A stretch of DNA of 64,000 nt from NCBI RefSeq assembly GCF_036884255.1, contig NZ_CP145605.1, positions 3,968,001 through 4,032,000 on the forward strand, given 5' to 3'. This DNA is from Paenibacillus tundrae. Lineage in GTDB: Bacteria > Bacillota > Bacilli > Paenibacillales > Paenibacillaceae. The stretch's first letter is position 1, and the number at the start of each line of letters is the position of its first letter. Under the pieces are notes generated by a model that had not been told where the DNA came from, did not search any database, and saw nothing but the letters and a program-made list of their open reading frames with translations. Positions 1 to 9,074 of the stretch are shown one piece after another. The position numbers were made by a program, and so were the translations under genes.

Positions 1-1402
1 TGGGTGACGCTGTAGCGCCTGGAGAGAATTGAGCCAACGCTTCAGCATCGCCTTCTTCCTCCTTAATTCCGAATACGACAGACATGATCGTTCCTACAAT
101 AAACGCTAGCGCCATACCACCTAGTGAATACCAGAAGGTTTGTCCGATCAACGAAGGAAGTCCTGGGAGACCGCCGTTACCTGCAAGGACATATGCTTTA
201 GCACCAAATGCGAGGGCGAATCCACCACCCACTGCGCTACCAATCATAGCTGCAGCAAAAGGTTTTTTGTACTTCATGTTTACGCCGTACATTGCAGGCT
301 CAGTTACACCCATGAGTGCCGTGAAACTTGTAGACAAGGCAACGGTTTTAAGTTTTTTGTCCTTCGCACGGAAGAATACACCTAATGTTGCACCTGCCTG
401 ACCCATGTTAGAGATGAACGTCAGTGGCAAGAACTTATCGAAGCCCAGTGTTGCAATGTTACTCAAGATGATTGGCACTAACGCGTAGTGCATTCCCGTC
501 ATGATGATCAACGCCATCGCGCCGCCTAGCACAATACCCGCGATCAGACCACCTTCATTCAGCAACCAGTTAATGCCGCCCGACAAACCGTTACCTACAA
601 ATGTTCCCAGAGGACCAATAGCAATTAACGTTACTGGAACCATCACAAGCAAGGTAATCAGAGGTACAAGCAACAATTTCAATGCTGCTGGAATGATGCG
701 GTCAACCCACTTCTCTACAAAGGACATGAGCCATACTGCAAGTAAGATCGGAATAACCGATGAAGCATAACTTACAGCAGTTACTGGAATACCGAGAAAC
801 GCAACGGATTGACTTCCATCAAGCAATTTGCTCATGTCTGGATACATTAGTGCCGTACCCAGCGCTATCGCTACAAACGGGTTACTGCCGAATTTTCGAG
901 CAGCACTTACTGCGATGAGTAGCGGTAAGTAGTGGAATACCCCATCACCAATAGCTGAGAGAATCCGATATACATCTGTTCCCGCTGTCATCCAGCCCAC
1001 AGATACAAATAAGGCAAGCAATCCTTTGAGCATACCCGCCGCTGTAATGGCTGGCAGCATTGGTGCAAATACACCCGCAATGGTCTCGAAAATGTTAAGA
1101 ATGATGTTTTTGTTTTTATCTGGCTTAGGTTGTTTCGTCTCTGTACTTTGCCCAATGGCTGGATGATCCTTGACCATTGCATCAAATACTTTAGATACAT
1201 CGTTACCGATGATTACCTGGAACTGATCGCCAGAGATATTCGTGCCCATGACTTTATCTAGTTGCTTTAGGGAACCATTATCCACTTTGTCGTTATCTTT
1301 CAGATCAAAACGTAACCGTGTGACACAATGATATACCGAGTTAATATTGTCTGTACCCCCGACGGCTTTAATGATTCCCTGTGCCGTTTCCTGATGTTTC
1401 AT
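1..1402 (-). CDS. bglP: PTS beta-glucoside transporter EIIBC(A), C-terminus beyond window
   Basis: Membrane permease of the sugar phosphotransferase system that imports and phosphorylates beta-glucosides. The start is ATG at 1400-1402 behind a GGAGGAGCT-like ribosome site. An N-terminal EIIB domain carries the phosphorylatable Cys26 in VYHCVTRLRFDLKD. The hydrophobic EIIC domain follows from about residue 100, with typical stretches such as GGAMALIIMTGMHYAL and TALMGVTEPAMYGVN. The gene leaves the window after about 467 codons, just past EIIC, so an EIIA domain cannot be judged. It lies downstream of licT behind its own antiterminator leader, which argues for a substrate-inducible licT-bglP operon. 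The substrate (salicin/arbutin or oligo-beta-glucoside type) is inferred from family only. Confidence 0.92.
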   Translation of the reverse strand, partial: MKHQETAQGIIKAVGGTDNINSVYHCVTRLRFDLKDNDKVDNGSLKQLDKVMGTNISGDQFQVIIGNDVSKVFDAMVKDHPAIGQSTETKQPKPDKNKNIILNIFETIAGVFAPMLPAITAAGMLKGLLALFVSVGWMTAGTDVYRILSAIGDGVFHYLPLLIAVSAARKFGSNPFVAIALGTALMYPDMSKLLDGSQSVAFLGIPVTAVSYASSVIPILLAVWLMSFVEKWVDRIIPAALKLLLVPLITLLVMVPVTLIAIGPLGTFVGNGLSGGINWLLNEGGLIAGIVLGGAMALIIMTGMHYALVPIILSNIATLGFDKFLPLTFISNMGQAGATLGVFFRAKDKKLKTVALSTSFTALMGVTEPAMYGVNMKYKKPFAAAMIGSAVGGGFALAFGAKAYVLAGNGGLPGLPSLIGQTFWYSLGGMALAFIVGTIMSVVFGIKEEEGDAEALAQFSPGATASP

Positions 1403-1426
1403 ATGGAGCTCCTCCTCATTTTTCCA

Positions 1427-1482
1427 ATAAAAAATACCCGAACGAATACAACGCAGACTTCTGACGTCATTTCATTCGGGTA
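1427..1482 (-). terminator. Conditional terminator in the bglP leader
   Basis: An inverted repeat (TACCCGAA...TTCGGGTA) is followed on the minus strand by a T run just before the bglP ribosome site. Its upstream arm overlaps the antiterminator element at 1478-1508, so the two structures would exclude each other, as in other LicT/BglG-controlled genes. Confidence 0.8.
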
Positions 1483-1508
1483 TTGCCTGATTGAACAGTA
1501 ACAAGCCC
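1478..1508 (-). promoter_or_regulatory. RAT antiterminator RNA element before bglP
   Basis: The minus strand reads GGGCTTGTTACTG followed by TTCAATCAGGCAATACCC, which fits the conserved ribonucleic antiterminator layout bound by LicT/SacT proteins. It overlaps the terminator arm. The protein that would bind it is encoded immediately upstream. Confidence 0.78.
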
Positions 1509-1565
1509 AGTCATATTCAATTGTTGTTACTACAATTGGTGTTTGGTGCAATAGATGTGAGTTAT

Positions 1566-2408
1566 TTACCTATCTCGCTTGGTCTTCATCAACCGCTCCA
1601 AGTGGAGCGTCAGATATAACTGCTCCGAATGTGTCATGTCATACTGATAGTTCTTATGGATAAAAGCTTCAATCTTACCAATACATTCGAAGGTTTCCGG
1701 ATAGTTTTTCCGAACGACCTCGTATAAATACTCTTCCGCGTCATCATGTGATGAATGTGTAATGACCCGCTGACAAAAATATTTCAAATGTGTGATGAAC
1801 CGGAAATAGTTAACACTATCTTCATCCAATTCTACATTAAAGTGATATTTGATAATATTCATGATCTCCTGAAGCAGCTGCATCAGGTGGGTGACATCAT
1901 TCATTGAATCATTGACTTCTGCATTAATGAAATGCAAAGCGATATTGCAAATTTCATCCTTGGGGAACTCGATATCCAGTCGTTCCTTGAGCAAGGTTAA
2001 CGCTTCTCTAGCCACATCGTACTCTGCCTTATAGAAATGCTGTACTTCCCACGAGAGCGGATTACGCGTAATCATGCCGTTTTCCATCCGCTGAACGGCA
2101 AAATGAATATGATCTGACAGGGAGACGTAAATTCCGTCACTGATCGTTTTATTCAGCTGCGTCCGCGCAAGCGTAACAATATCATCCGTTGCCTGCAGAA
2201 TTTCAATGGGCACTTCCGCCACGATCGATTTGAATCTCTCATAAATCGATGTATCCTGAAGGCGAAACACCTTTTCAATTCGCTCTTCGTCAATCTCATC
2301 GCCAGCTTTAAACTTAAATCCGATACCCCGGCCGAGGATCAGCAATTCCTGATTTTTATCATCCACTGTGCTGACGATATTGTTATTAAATATCTGTTTG
2401 ATAATCAT
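1566..2408 (-). CDS. licT: LicT/BglG-family transcriptional antiterminator
   Basis: An RNA-binding antiterminator controlled by PTS phosphorylation. The start is the ATG at 2406-2408, preceded by GGTGGG; an upstream extension lacks a ribosome site and overlaps the leader terminator. The 280-residue product begins MIIKQIFNNNIV, the usual RNA-binding CAT domain, and continues with two PRD domains of about 100 residues each. Histidines sit in the expected contexts: SDHIHFAVQR and IALHFINAE in PRD1, ITHLKYF and LYLTLHLERL in PRD2. It is followed by bglP, and both genes have RAT/terminator leaders, implying that LicT controls its own transcript as well as bglP. Confidence 0.92.
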   Translation of the reverse strand: MIIKQIFNNNIVSTVDDKNQELLILGRGIGFKFKAGDEIDEERIEKVFRLQDTSIYERFKSIVAEVPIEILQATDDIVTLARTQLNKTISDGIYVSLSDHIHFAVQRMENGMITRNPLSWEVQHFYKAEYDVAREALTLLKERLDIEFPKDEICNIALHFINAEVNDSMNDVTHLMQLLQEIMNIIKYHFNVELDEDSVNYFRFITHLKYFCQRVITHSSHDDAEEYLYEVVRKNYPETFECIGKIEAFIHKNYQYDMTHSEQLYLTLHLERLMKTKRDR

Positions 2409-2438
2409 AATGGACCCACCTGCTTTATTTTGAGACAT

Positions 2439-2495
2439 AAAAAAGGGCAAAACCAAAACAGAAATAATAAAATCATTTCCATAGTGGTTTTGCCC
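2439..2495 (-). terminator. Conditional terminator in the licT leader
   Basis: GGGCAAAACCA at 2445-2455 pairs with TGGTTTTGCCC at 2485-2495, and a T run follows on the minus strand. The distal arm overlaps the RAT element. Confidence 0.85.
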
Positions 2496-2515
2496 GCTTT
2501 ACCGGTAACAAGCCT
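2486..2515 (-). promoter_or_regulatory. RAT antiterminator RNA element before licT
   Basis: The minus strand reads GGCTTGTTACCGG followed by TAAAGCGGGCAAAACC, a close match to the RAT consensus of the LicT/SacT/SacY class. It would form the alternative hairpin that disables the licT leader terminator. Confidence 0.82.
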
Positions 2516-2522
2516 CGGATAT

Positions 2523-2551
2523 AATTTATCACAAGCTGAAAACGGTGTCAA
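2523..2551 (-). promoter_or_regulatory. licT promoter with overlapping cre-like site
   Basis: On the minus strand TTGACA (2546-2551) and TAAATT (2523-2528) are separated by exactly 17 bp, placing the start just before the RAT element. TGAAAACGGTGTCA at 2537-2550 fits the CcpA cre consensus at 12 of 14 positions and covers the -35 box, consistent with glucose repression. From 2552 to 2753 no gene or site is supported. Confidence 0.7.
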
Positions 2552-2753
2552 CAGAAATTCCTGCCACTGTCTGTCTTCTATGTTTTTCATATTGAACATT
2601 TACTTTTCCTTTCACATGGAAGAGGCATGTACTTTTATAATATTTACATTTTAATGAAGGAACAAACAGGGGGAAATTCAAGGAGTACTCTCGATATTAT
2701 TCGAGCCACAGAGCTAGAGGTATGCCAAGGGGATTACGTACATGTAACATATA

Positions 2754-2780
2754 CAAAAAAGCCCTTCTAGCGAAGGGCTT
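2754..2780 (-). terminator. Rho-independent terminator after the metallophosphoesterase gene
   Basis: The stem AAGCCCTTC/GAAGGGCTT is followed by a T run on the minus strand, directly after the stop codon of the minus-strand gene. Confidence 0.88.
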
Positions 2781-2785
2781 TGGTT

Positions 2786-3907
2786 TTATTGTTTAAACGT
2801 TACATTAATCTCTACAATCTCAGAGCGACTGCTTGTCCGAATTGGAGGTCCCCAGAAACCATATCCAGAGGTCACAATGGAATGCATATCACCCTTTTGC
2901 AGATAACCCCAATCATTCTCGTAAATCGCTGCTGTGATGAACTGTGCCGGCGCAATCTGTCCTCGATGCGTGTGACCGGATACGACCAAGTCAACCTTAT
3001 TCTGTTCGGCAATATCCAGATCATAAGGCTGATGATCCAACATGATCACCGGTTTACTCAGATCTGTATCCTGCATCAATGTCGCTACTTCAGCACGATC
3101 CTTCTCTGTTCGATCTTTACGCCCAATAAGGGTGATCTTATCATCTAACATAATCTTATCATCGTATAATACTTGCATATCACTCTTCTCTAACGCTGCG
3201 ATGAGATCTTCAATCGGCCCATCAAACTTATCATGGTTACCCAAGGAAGCGTAGACCCCATAAGGTGCTTTGATGTCACGAATAATATCTGCAATCCCAC
3301 TATTGAGGTACATGTCCAGATTGTCATCAATAATATCACCTGGATATAACACGAGATCCGGCTGGAGTGCATTAATTTCCTCTACCATACGCTTCGCATG
3401 AGCTGGGCCTGATAGAAGTCCAAAGTGCATGTCTGCTGCCATCACGATCTTGACCTTGTCCATGCCCTCAACCTTTTTATCCACCTGGATATTATACTGT
3501 CTAACGACTGGACTATACGCATTAAATATCCCGTATCCTAGTGTAGACAGCAGCAGAATCAGCGTAACCACACCACCCCATTTGTGTGCGTGATGTCTTG
3601 GAATACGAGTTAAGCGGAGTAACCAAAGTACTAAATGGGCAACAGGCAAAATGATTAATAACAATGAGAAGATGGCGAGCCAGTATGAACCGATAATGCT
3701 CAAAAATGAAATGTTACCAAACATTCTCGCCAAAATAAACGACAGTGACAGGAACACCAGTACAACGATGTACAGCAAACGGAATCTGGCTGCCACAACA
3801 GGCTTCATCCAGCTCCAACCGCTCCATCCTATGTAGAACACTAAAAGACCATATACAAGCAAAAACAATATACCTATAAGTACAAACATGCCAAGCTTAA
3901 CCCCCAC
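2786..3907 (-). CDS. Membrane-anchored calcineurin-like metallophosphoesterase
   Basis: The 373-residue protein has about four hydrophobic segments in its first 125 residues and then a calcineurin-type phosphoesterase domain. The metal-site motifs appear in order: DMH (in AADMHFGLLSG), GDIIDD, GNHD and GHTHRGQ. This arrangement is that of the YkuE/YpbG-like phosphoesterases; the natural substrate is unknown. Orientation of the catalytic domain relative to the membrane cannot be decided from the sequence alone. It is monocistronic, with its own terminator. Confidence 0.88.
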   Translation of the reverse strand: MGVKLGMFVLIGILFLLVYGLLVFYIGWSGWSWMKPVVAARFRLLYIVVLVFLSLSFILARMFGNISFLSIIGSYWLAIFSLLLIILPVAHLVLWLLRLTRIPRHHAHKWGGVVTLILLLSTLGYGIFNAYSPVVRQYNIQVDKKVEGMDKVKIVMAADMHFGLLSGPAHAKRMVEEINALQPDLVLYPGDIIDDNLDMYLNSGIADIIRDIKAPYGVYASLGNHDKFDGPIEDLIAALEKSDMQVLYDDKIMLDDKITLIGRKDRTEKDRAEVATLMQDTDLSKPVIMLDHQPYDLDIAEQNKVDLVVSGHTHRGQIAPAQFITAAIYENDWGYLQKGDMHSIVTSGYGFWGPPIRTSSRSEIVEINVTFKQ

Positions 3908-4081
3908 GTCAAATTAAGTATAAGTTGTTATTTGAATCCAATAGACAAATTTCACCTCTATACATGAGTATAACGTAGTTAAAGGGGTCGACGCATCTAT
4001 TTACCTCAAGTAGTTGCGTACATTTTATTACAATTTGATGATACTTAAATTCAAACATTCTTTAATCACGCTTTTAACCAT

Positions 4082-4134
4082 AAAAAAACACCCATGTTCC
4101 TTCATAAGTCTACACTCATGAGGAACAAGGGTGT
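4082..4134 (-). terminator. Terminator of the zwf-tal-gnd operon
   Basis: ACACCC-ATGTTCCT pairs with AGGAACA-AGGGTGT around a 16-base loop, followed by seven T residues on the minus strand. It lies 55 bp past the gnd stop. Confidence 0.88.
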
Positions 4135-4189
4135 CATATTGCTGTATAAATGGCGCTAAATAATTTCAAGTTCCATCTATACCATATAA

Positions 4190-5608
4190 TTACTCGTTAG
4201 TGTCCATCCATTGGAAGTGGAATGAACCTTCTTTGTCCACGCGTTGGAACGTGTGTGCACCGAAGTAGTCGCGTTGTGCTTGCAACAGGTTTGCAGGCAA
4301 ACGTTCTGTACGGTAGCTATCGTAGTAGGACAGTGCGCTGGAGAAGCCAGGAACCGGAATTCCTTGTTGTACAGCAGCTGCCACGACTTCACGCCATGCG
4401 CCTTGGTAAGATTCAACGATGTTTTGGAAGTATGGATCTAAGAGCAGGTTTTTGAGCGCTGCATCTTTATCGTATGCTTCTTTGATGTTTTGCAAGAACT
4501 GTGAACGGATGATGCAGCCACCACGGAAGATCATAGCGATGCTACCGTATTTCAGATCCCAGCCGTACTCATCGGATGCAGCACGCATCTGAGCAAAGCC
4601 TTGAGCATAGGATACGATTTTACTTGCGAACAGTGCTTTACGCACATTCTCAATGAATGCTTTTTTGTCGCCAGAGAACGTTTCTGTCGCAGGGCCATTC
4701 AGAATTTTGCTTGCTGCTACGCGCTCGTCTTTCATCGCCGACAAGAAACGGGAGAATACGGATTCGGTAATCATGGACAGTGGAACGCCGAGATCAAGCG
4801 CACTTTGGCTTGTCCATTTACCTGTTCCTTTTTGTCCAGCTGCATCCAAGATTACGTCTACCATTGGTTTGCCGGTTTCTGGATCGTATTTGGAGAAGAT
4901 GTCTGCTGTAATCTCAATCAAGTAGCTATCCAGCTCACCTTGATTCCATTCTGTGAAGATCTCGTGCAACTCTTCTACAGAGACATTCAATACGGATTTG
5001 AGCAGGTGGTATGCTTCACCAATCAACTGCATATCCCCGTATTCGATACCATTATGCACCATTTTGACATAGTGTCCTGCACCGTCTGGTCCGATATATG
5101 TGCTGCAAGCATCATCGCCAACTTTAGCCGAGATTGCTGTCAGGATAGGCTCAACTAAGGCATAAGCACTCTCTTGTCCACCAGGCATAATTGCTGGACC
5201 TTTCAATGCGCCTTCTTCACCACCGGATACACCTGCGCCAATAAAGCGGAATCCTTTTTCCTCCAGCTCTTTGCTGCGGCGTTGCGTATCAGGGAAGTAC
5301 GCATTACCACCATCAATGATAATGTCTCCTTGGTCTAAGTAAGGAAGCAATTGTTCAATCGTTGCATCTGTTGCTTTACCTGCTTGAACCATGATCAAGA
5401 TTTTGCGCGGAGATTCCAAAGAAGCTACAAACTCTTCAATTGAAAACGTACCGATTAGGTTTTTCCCCTCAGCTTCTTTCAAAAGGTCATGCGTTTTCTC
5501 AGGTGAACGGTTAAATACCGATACGGAAAACCCTTTGCTCTCAATATTAAAAGCCAAGTTTTTACCCATTACTGCCAATCCAATAACACCAATCTGTTGT
5601 TTACTCAT
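4190..5608 (-). CDS. gnd: 6-phosphogluconate dehydrogenase, decarboxylating
   Basis: Third step of the oxidative pentose phosphate pathway: 6-phosphogluconate to ribulose 5-phosphate with NADP+ reduction. The 472 residues match the long (dimeric) enzyme class. An N-terminal Rossmann motif [12 protein letters not shown], the substrate-binding [12 protein letters not shown] and the helical-domain motif [13 protein letters not shown] are all present, ending in the usual C-terminal tail. The start codon follows GGGAGGACATA. It is last in a minus-strand operon behind zwf and tal. Confidence 0.97.
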   Translation of the reverse strand: MSKQQIGVIGLAVMGKNLAFNIESKGFSVSVFNRSPEKTHDLLKEAEGKNLIGTFSIEEFVASLESPRKILIMVQAGKATDATIEQLLPYLDQGDIIIDGGNAYFPDTQRRSKELEEKGFRFIGAGVSGGEEGALKGPAIMPGGQESAYALVEPILTAISAKVGDDACSTYIGPDGAGHYVKMVHNGIEYGDMQLIGEAYHLLKSVLNVSVEELHEIFTEWNQGELDSYLIEITADIFSKYDPETGKPMVDVILDAAGQKGTGKWTSQSALDLGVPLSMITESVFSRFLSAMKDERVAASKILNGPATETFSGDKKAFIENVRKALFASKIVSYAQGFAQMRAASDEYGWDLKYGSIAMIFRGGCIIRSQFLQNIKEAYDKDAALKNLLLDPYFQNIVESYQGAWREVVAAAVQQGIPVPGFSSALSYYDSYRTERLPANLLQAQRDYFGAHTFQRVDKEGSFHFQWMDTNE

Positions 5609-5657
5609 TATGTCCTCCCAAAGTCCATGTTTTATATTTTTATCTTTTCGTCAGACC

Positions 5658-6323
5658 TTATTGAACTGTTTTTTTCCAGTCTGCTGCGAATTTCTCCATA
5701 CCTTGATCTGTCAGTGGGTGTTTGGAAATCTGCTCAATGACAGAGAAAGGAACTGTAGCAATATGAGCACCAGCCATAGCTACACGCGTAACGTGATCCG
5801 GATGTCTTACGGATGCCGCAATGATCTGTGCATCCAAGTTATGTGTACGGAACAACTCAGCAACTTTGGCAACCAACTGTACTCCATCTTCTGAGATATC
5901 ATCCAGGCGTCCCAAGAACGGGGATACATAAGTTGCACCGGCACGTGCCGCCAAAAGCGCTTGGTTAACTGTGAAAATCAGTGTAACGTTTGTTTTTACA
6001 CCTTTCTCAGTCAGATAACGGCAAGCTTCCAGACCTGCGAGTGTCATCGGCAGTTTAATCGTTATGTTTTTGTCGTTATTGTTGATTTTGATCAATTCAT
6101 TCGCTTGTGCAATCATCTCTTCTGCAGTAAGTGCATCTGGAGTAACCTCAGCAGATACGGACTCAACCGTTGGCACTTCACGCAAAATCTCTTCAATGCG
6201 ATCCTCAAACTTAATGCCTTCTTTGGCAACCAAAGATGGGTTAGTTGTTACGCCTGAAAGTACACCAATTTTATACGCTTTTTTGATATCCTCTAAGTTT
6301 GCTGTATCGATGAAAAATTTCAT
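5658..6323 (-). CDS. tal: Short transaldolase (TalC/MipB family)
   Basis: A 221-residue protein of the small transaldolase / fructose-6-phosphate aldolase family, which transfers dihydroxyacetone units in the non-oxidative pentose phosphate branch. It starts [13 protein letters not shown] at the ATG 6321-6323 behind GGAGGGAATTAACC; a longer reading begins 51 bases upstream without a ribosome site. The Schiff-base lysine is in ITIKLPMT, followed by [19 protein letters not shown] and the SPFLGRLDD loop. Position between zwf and gnd favours transaldolase over aldolase activity; the sequence alone does not separate the two. Confidence 0.93.
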   Translation of the reverse strand: MKFFIDTANLEDIKKAYKIGVLSGVTTNPSLVAKEGIKFEDRIEEILREVPTVESVSAEVTPDALTAEEMIAQANELIKINNNDKNITIKLPMTLAGLEACRYLTEKGVKTNVTLIFTVNQALLAARAGATYVSPFLGRLDDISEDGVQLVAKVAELFRTHNLDAQIIAASVRHPDHVTRVAMAGAHIATVPFSVIEQISKHPLTDQGMEKFAADWKKTVQ

Positions 6324-6421
6324 GGTTAATTCCCTCCATAAGATGATTTTTAGTTTCCAACAGAGCCAGTTCAACCTATCCTATCGAAGTGGCTCGTTGG
6401 TTGAATACATGTGGTTAGGTA

Positions 6422-7945
6422 TTACAGGTTGCCATTCACTGCCAAAGGAACATCTGTTACGGATGATACATCCTGATCAGCGGGCTCGTCAAACCACCAA
6501 TGGTGGCCTTCAGCTGCAAGCATTGCATCCGATTCTGCTGGACCGTAGCTTCCTGCAGGATATAAGTGAAGAGGTAGCAAGTTCTCAGTAAATGCATCCA
6601 AGATTGGCTGCACCCAAGCCCATGACAACTCCACTTCATCCCAGTGTGCGAAGAATGTTGGGTCACCATGCAGTGCATCGTGAATCAAGTTCTCATACGC
6701 TTCAGCTAGATCTTCACGATCAGGCGAAAGATCAATATGCACTGGCTTAAAGTCTCCCTTATTTTGCGGATCACTTGCATTCAGTTGCAATGTCATACTT
6801 TGATCAGGACTCATCTCAATGAGAAGCAAATTAGGTTTGGAGCCGTTGCTCTTGACTCCATGAGCTTGACCAGATGGTTCTTTGAATTCAATGACGATGC
6901 GTGTGGATTTCTCTTTCATTCTTTTACCCGTACGGATGTAGAATGGAACACCACGCCAGAAGAAATCATCAATTTGTAACTTTGCAGCAATGAACGTATC
7001 GTTCATCGTATTCTCAGCTACACCTGGTTCAGCAGTGTAAGCATTAACTGGTTTGCCTTGGATACTTCCCTCTGCATATTGTCCACGGATTACGCTCGCT
7101 CCAACCGTTTGTTTTTGCAAAGGCAAGATGGATTCCATAATATGCTTTTTCTTCAACCCTACTTTTTCCGGTGTGCTGTTGTAAGGAAGCTGGATCGCCA
7201 TCATCATCAGCAATTGCAGCATATGATTCTGGAACATGTCTCGCACTGCACCTACATGATCATAGTAGGATGCCCGTTCCTCTACACCCACTGTCTCGTT
7301 TGCCGTAATCTGCACATTCGAGATGTAGCGATTGTTCCACAATGCCTTCATGATTGGATTGCTTTGATGTAGCGTCTCCAGGCGTTGTACCATCGGTTTA
7401 CCCAGATAATGGTCAATCCGATAAATTTCTTCTTCCGTGAAGGATTCACTCAAGTTGCGGTTAAGATCACGAGCAGACTGGAGATCATGTCCGAATGGCT
7501 TCTCAATAACAAGCCGTTTCCAGCCTTCTGTTGAGCCTAACCCACTTTCTTGAATATTCTGCGCAATAGGCTCGAAAAATTCCGGTCCAACGGAAAGGTA
7601 AAACAAACGGTTGGAAGGAATGCTCAGCTCAGCTTCTCTTTTCTGAACGAGATCTAACAACTTTATATAATCTTCCTTATGGCTTATATTCAATACACTG
7701 TAACGAAAAGCTTTTACGAATGACTTCACTCGTGCAGGATCAGCTTGGCGTCTGGAAAACTCATGAAGCGACTTTTCCACTTGTGCCTGAAAGAACTCAT
7801 CAGACCATTCTCTACGACCTAAACCAATCAAGGAGAAAGATTCTGGAAGCTTCTGCTCAATGTATAAATTATATAGTGCAGGATATATTTTTCTTTTGGC
7901 TAAATCGCCAGTAGCACCAAACAAAATTAAAGACGTTGGTTCCAT
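6422..7945 (-). CDS. zwf: Glucose-6-phosphate 1-dehydrogenase
   Basis: Entry enzyme of the oxidative pentose phosphate pathway. The coenzyme loop GATGDLAKRK is at residues 10-19, and the active-site signature RIDHYLGK is near 176-183; total length of 507 residues is normal. The chosen ATG at 7943-7945 follows AAGGAG by 8 bases, while an in-frame TTG six codons earlier overlaps that ribosome site. It is the first gene of zwf-tal-gnd and faces a LysR regulator across 111 bp. Confidence 0.97.
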   Translation of the reverse strand: MEPTSLILFGATGDLAKRKIYPALYNLYIEQKLPESFSLIGLGRREWSDEFFQAQVEKSLHEFSRRQADPARVKSFVKAFRYSVLNISHKEDYIKLLDLVQKREAELSIPSNRLFYLSVGPEFFEPIAQNIQESGLGSTEGWKRLVIEKPFGHDLQSARDLNRNLSESFTEEEIYRIDHYLGKPMVQRLETLHQSNPIMKALWNNRYISNVQITANETVGVEERASYYDHVGAVRDMFQNHMLQLLMMMAIQLPYNSTPEKVGLKKKHIMESILPLQKQTVGASVIRGQYAEGSIQGKPVNAYTAEPGVAENTMNDTFIAAKLQIDDFFWRGVPFYIRTGKRMKEKSTRIVIEFKEPSGQAHGVKSNGSKPNLLLIEMSPDQSMTLQLNASDPQNKGDFKPVHIDLSPDREDLAEAYENLIHDALHGDPTFFAHWDEVELSWAWVQPILDAFTENLLPLHLYPAGSYGPAESDAMLAAEGHHWWFDEPADQDVSSVTDVPLAVNGNL

Positions 7946-7993
7946 CTCACTATCTCCTTCCAAGTAACTCTGGTTTCTTTGCTGTAGTTACAC

Positions 7994-8022
7994 TATAATA
8001 CGTTTCATAGCCATACAAGTAA
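7994..8022. promoter_or_regulatory. Shared divergent promoter region, zwf / lysR
   Basis: TATAAT on the plus strand (7994-7999) and TATTAT on the minus strand (7995-8000) overlap, so the two genes appear to share one -10 region. For zwf, TTACTT at 8017-8022 lies 16 bp away as a weak -35. The -35 for the LysR gene is poor. Such overlap is typical of LysR-type divergent control, but no operator was identified. Confidence 0.42.
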
Positions 8023-8056
8023 TTAATATATTTCACAGGAGCTATAGACCATATCT

Positions 8057-8941
8057 ATGACAACAAATTATGAACTATATAAGGTGTTTTATTGGGCTGC
8101 CAAGACGGGAAGTTTAACGCAAGCGGCAAAAGTGTTATACATTACGCAACCAAGCGTCAGTCATGCGATTAAGCAACTGGAAGAAAGCTTTGGTTTAACC
8201 TTGTTTTATCGTAATTCCAAAGGGGTTGCGCTGACACAAGAAGGTATGAGCCTATACTCTTACATCGAGCAGTCGCAAATTTTGATCTCTTTGGCAGAAG
8301 AAAAAATGGCTGCGTTGAAAAGTCTGGATAGTGGCGAGCTTAGAATTGGCGGTAGTGATTCCCTGTTTAAACATTACATGTTGTCTTATCTCGAAGAGTT
8401 TCACGTGCTGTATCCAAATATCAAGCTGCACTTAAGCCACGGAACCACACCAGAGGTTATCACGTTCCTGAAAGAGGGTAAAATCGACTTAGGCGTTGTC
8501 CGCATGCCAATTGTGGATCCTCAGTTGGAGGTAAGAGAAAGTATTCAACTCAAGGATTGTTTCGTCGCTGGGGAACGTTATGCTGAACTCAAAGACAAAG
8601 TGTTGTCTCTGGAGACGCTGCTTGAACATCAGTTAATTCTCTTCTCTCGAAATAGCCGCGTAAGGATGGCCATTACGGAATTGTTTAATTCCTATGGCTA
8701 CACACTTAAACCTGAAATCGAAGTAGGTAGTGTTGATCTACTCATTGAACTAGCAAGGCGGGGGTTAGGGATCTCTTATGTAACTCGGGAGTTCATATCG
8801 AAGGAGTTAGAAGAAGGCTCTTTGTTTGAAATTCAGCTGGATGTGTCCTTGCCACCTTCCCACGTCGGAATTATGACAAAGCGTAATATGCCTACTTCTC
8901 TGGTAACGAACCGCTTCATGGATCTAATTTTCAAATCGTAA
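8057..8941 (+). CDS. LysR-type transcriptional regulator
   Basis: The 294-residue product begins with a winged helix-turn-helix: YELYKVFYWAAKTGSLTQAAKVLYI is followed by TQPSVSHAIKQLEESFGLTLFYR. An effector-binding domain of about 200 residues follows (from roughly residue 90, GELRIGGSDSLF). The nearest ribosome-like AGGAG (8037-8041) is about 15 bases before ATG, longer than usual, but a stop in frame at 8045-8047 excludes an upstream start. Divergence from zwf-tal-gnd suggests it controls that operon; its effector is unknown. Confidence 0.9.
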   Translation: MTTNYELYKVFYWAAKTGSLTQAAKVLYITQPSVSHAIKQLEESFGLTLFYRNSKGVALTQEGMSLYSYIEQSQILISLAEEKMAALKSLDSGELRIGGSDSLFKHYMLSYLEEFHVLYPNIKLHLSHGTTPEVITFLKEGKIDLGVVRMPIVDPQLEVRESIQLKDCFVAGERYAELKDKVLSLETLLEHQLILFSRNSRVRMAITELFNSYGYTLKPEIEVGSVDLLIELARRGLGISYVTREFISKELEEGSLFEIQLDVSLPPSHVGIMTKRNMPTSLVTNRFMDLIFKS

Positions 8942-8972
8942 CTTAGTCATAAACGGAACACATATAGCAACA

Positions 8973-9021
8973 AAAGAGTGCTCTATCGTCCTAAGCAGGA
9001 TAATAAAGCACTCTTTTTTTT
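8973..9021 (+). terminator. Terminator between convergent lysR and cheA operons
   Basis: The stem AAAGAGTGCT/AGCACTCTTT is followed by a run of T residues on the plus strand. A shorter T run on the minus strand means it could also serve cheA. Confidence 0.85.
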
Positions 9022-9074
9022 ATTCTCATATGATATCCACTGATGTTACGATCTCGTTTAGATCGTTGTCTTGC

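Noticed and set aside
1..1402. Plus-strand frames opposite bglP
   Set aside because: They are shadow frames of a clearly conserved minus-strand gene.
2654..2770. A 38-codon plus-strand frame between licT and the phosphoesterase gene
   Set aside because: No ribosome site, no recognisable product, and its end lies inside a terminator of the opposite strand.
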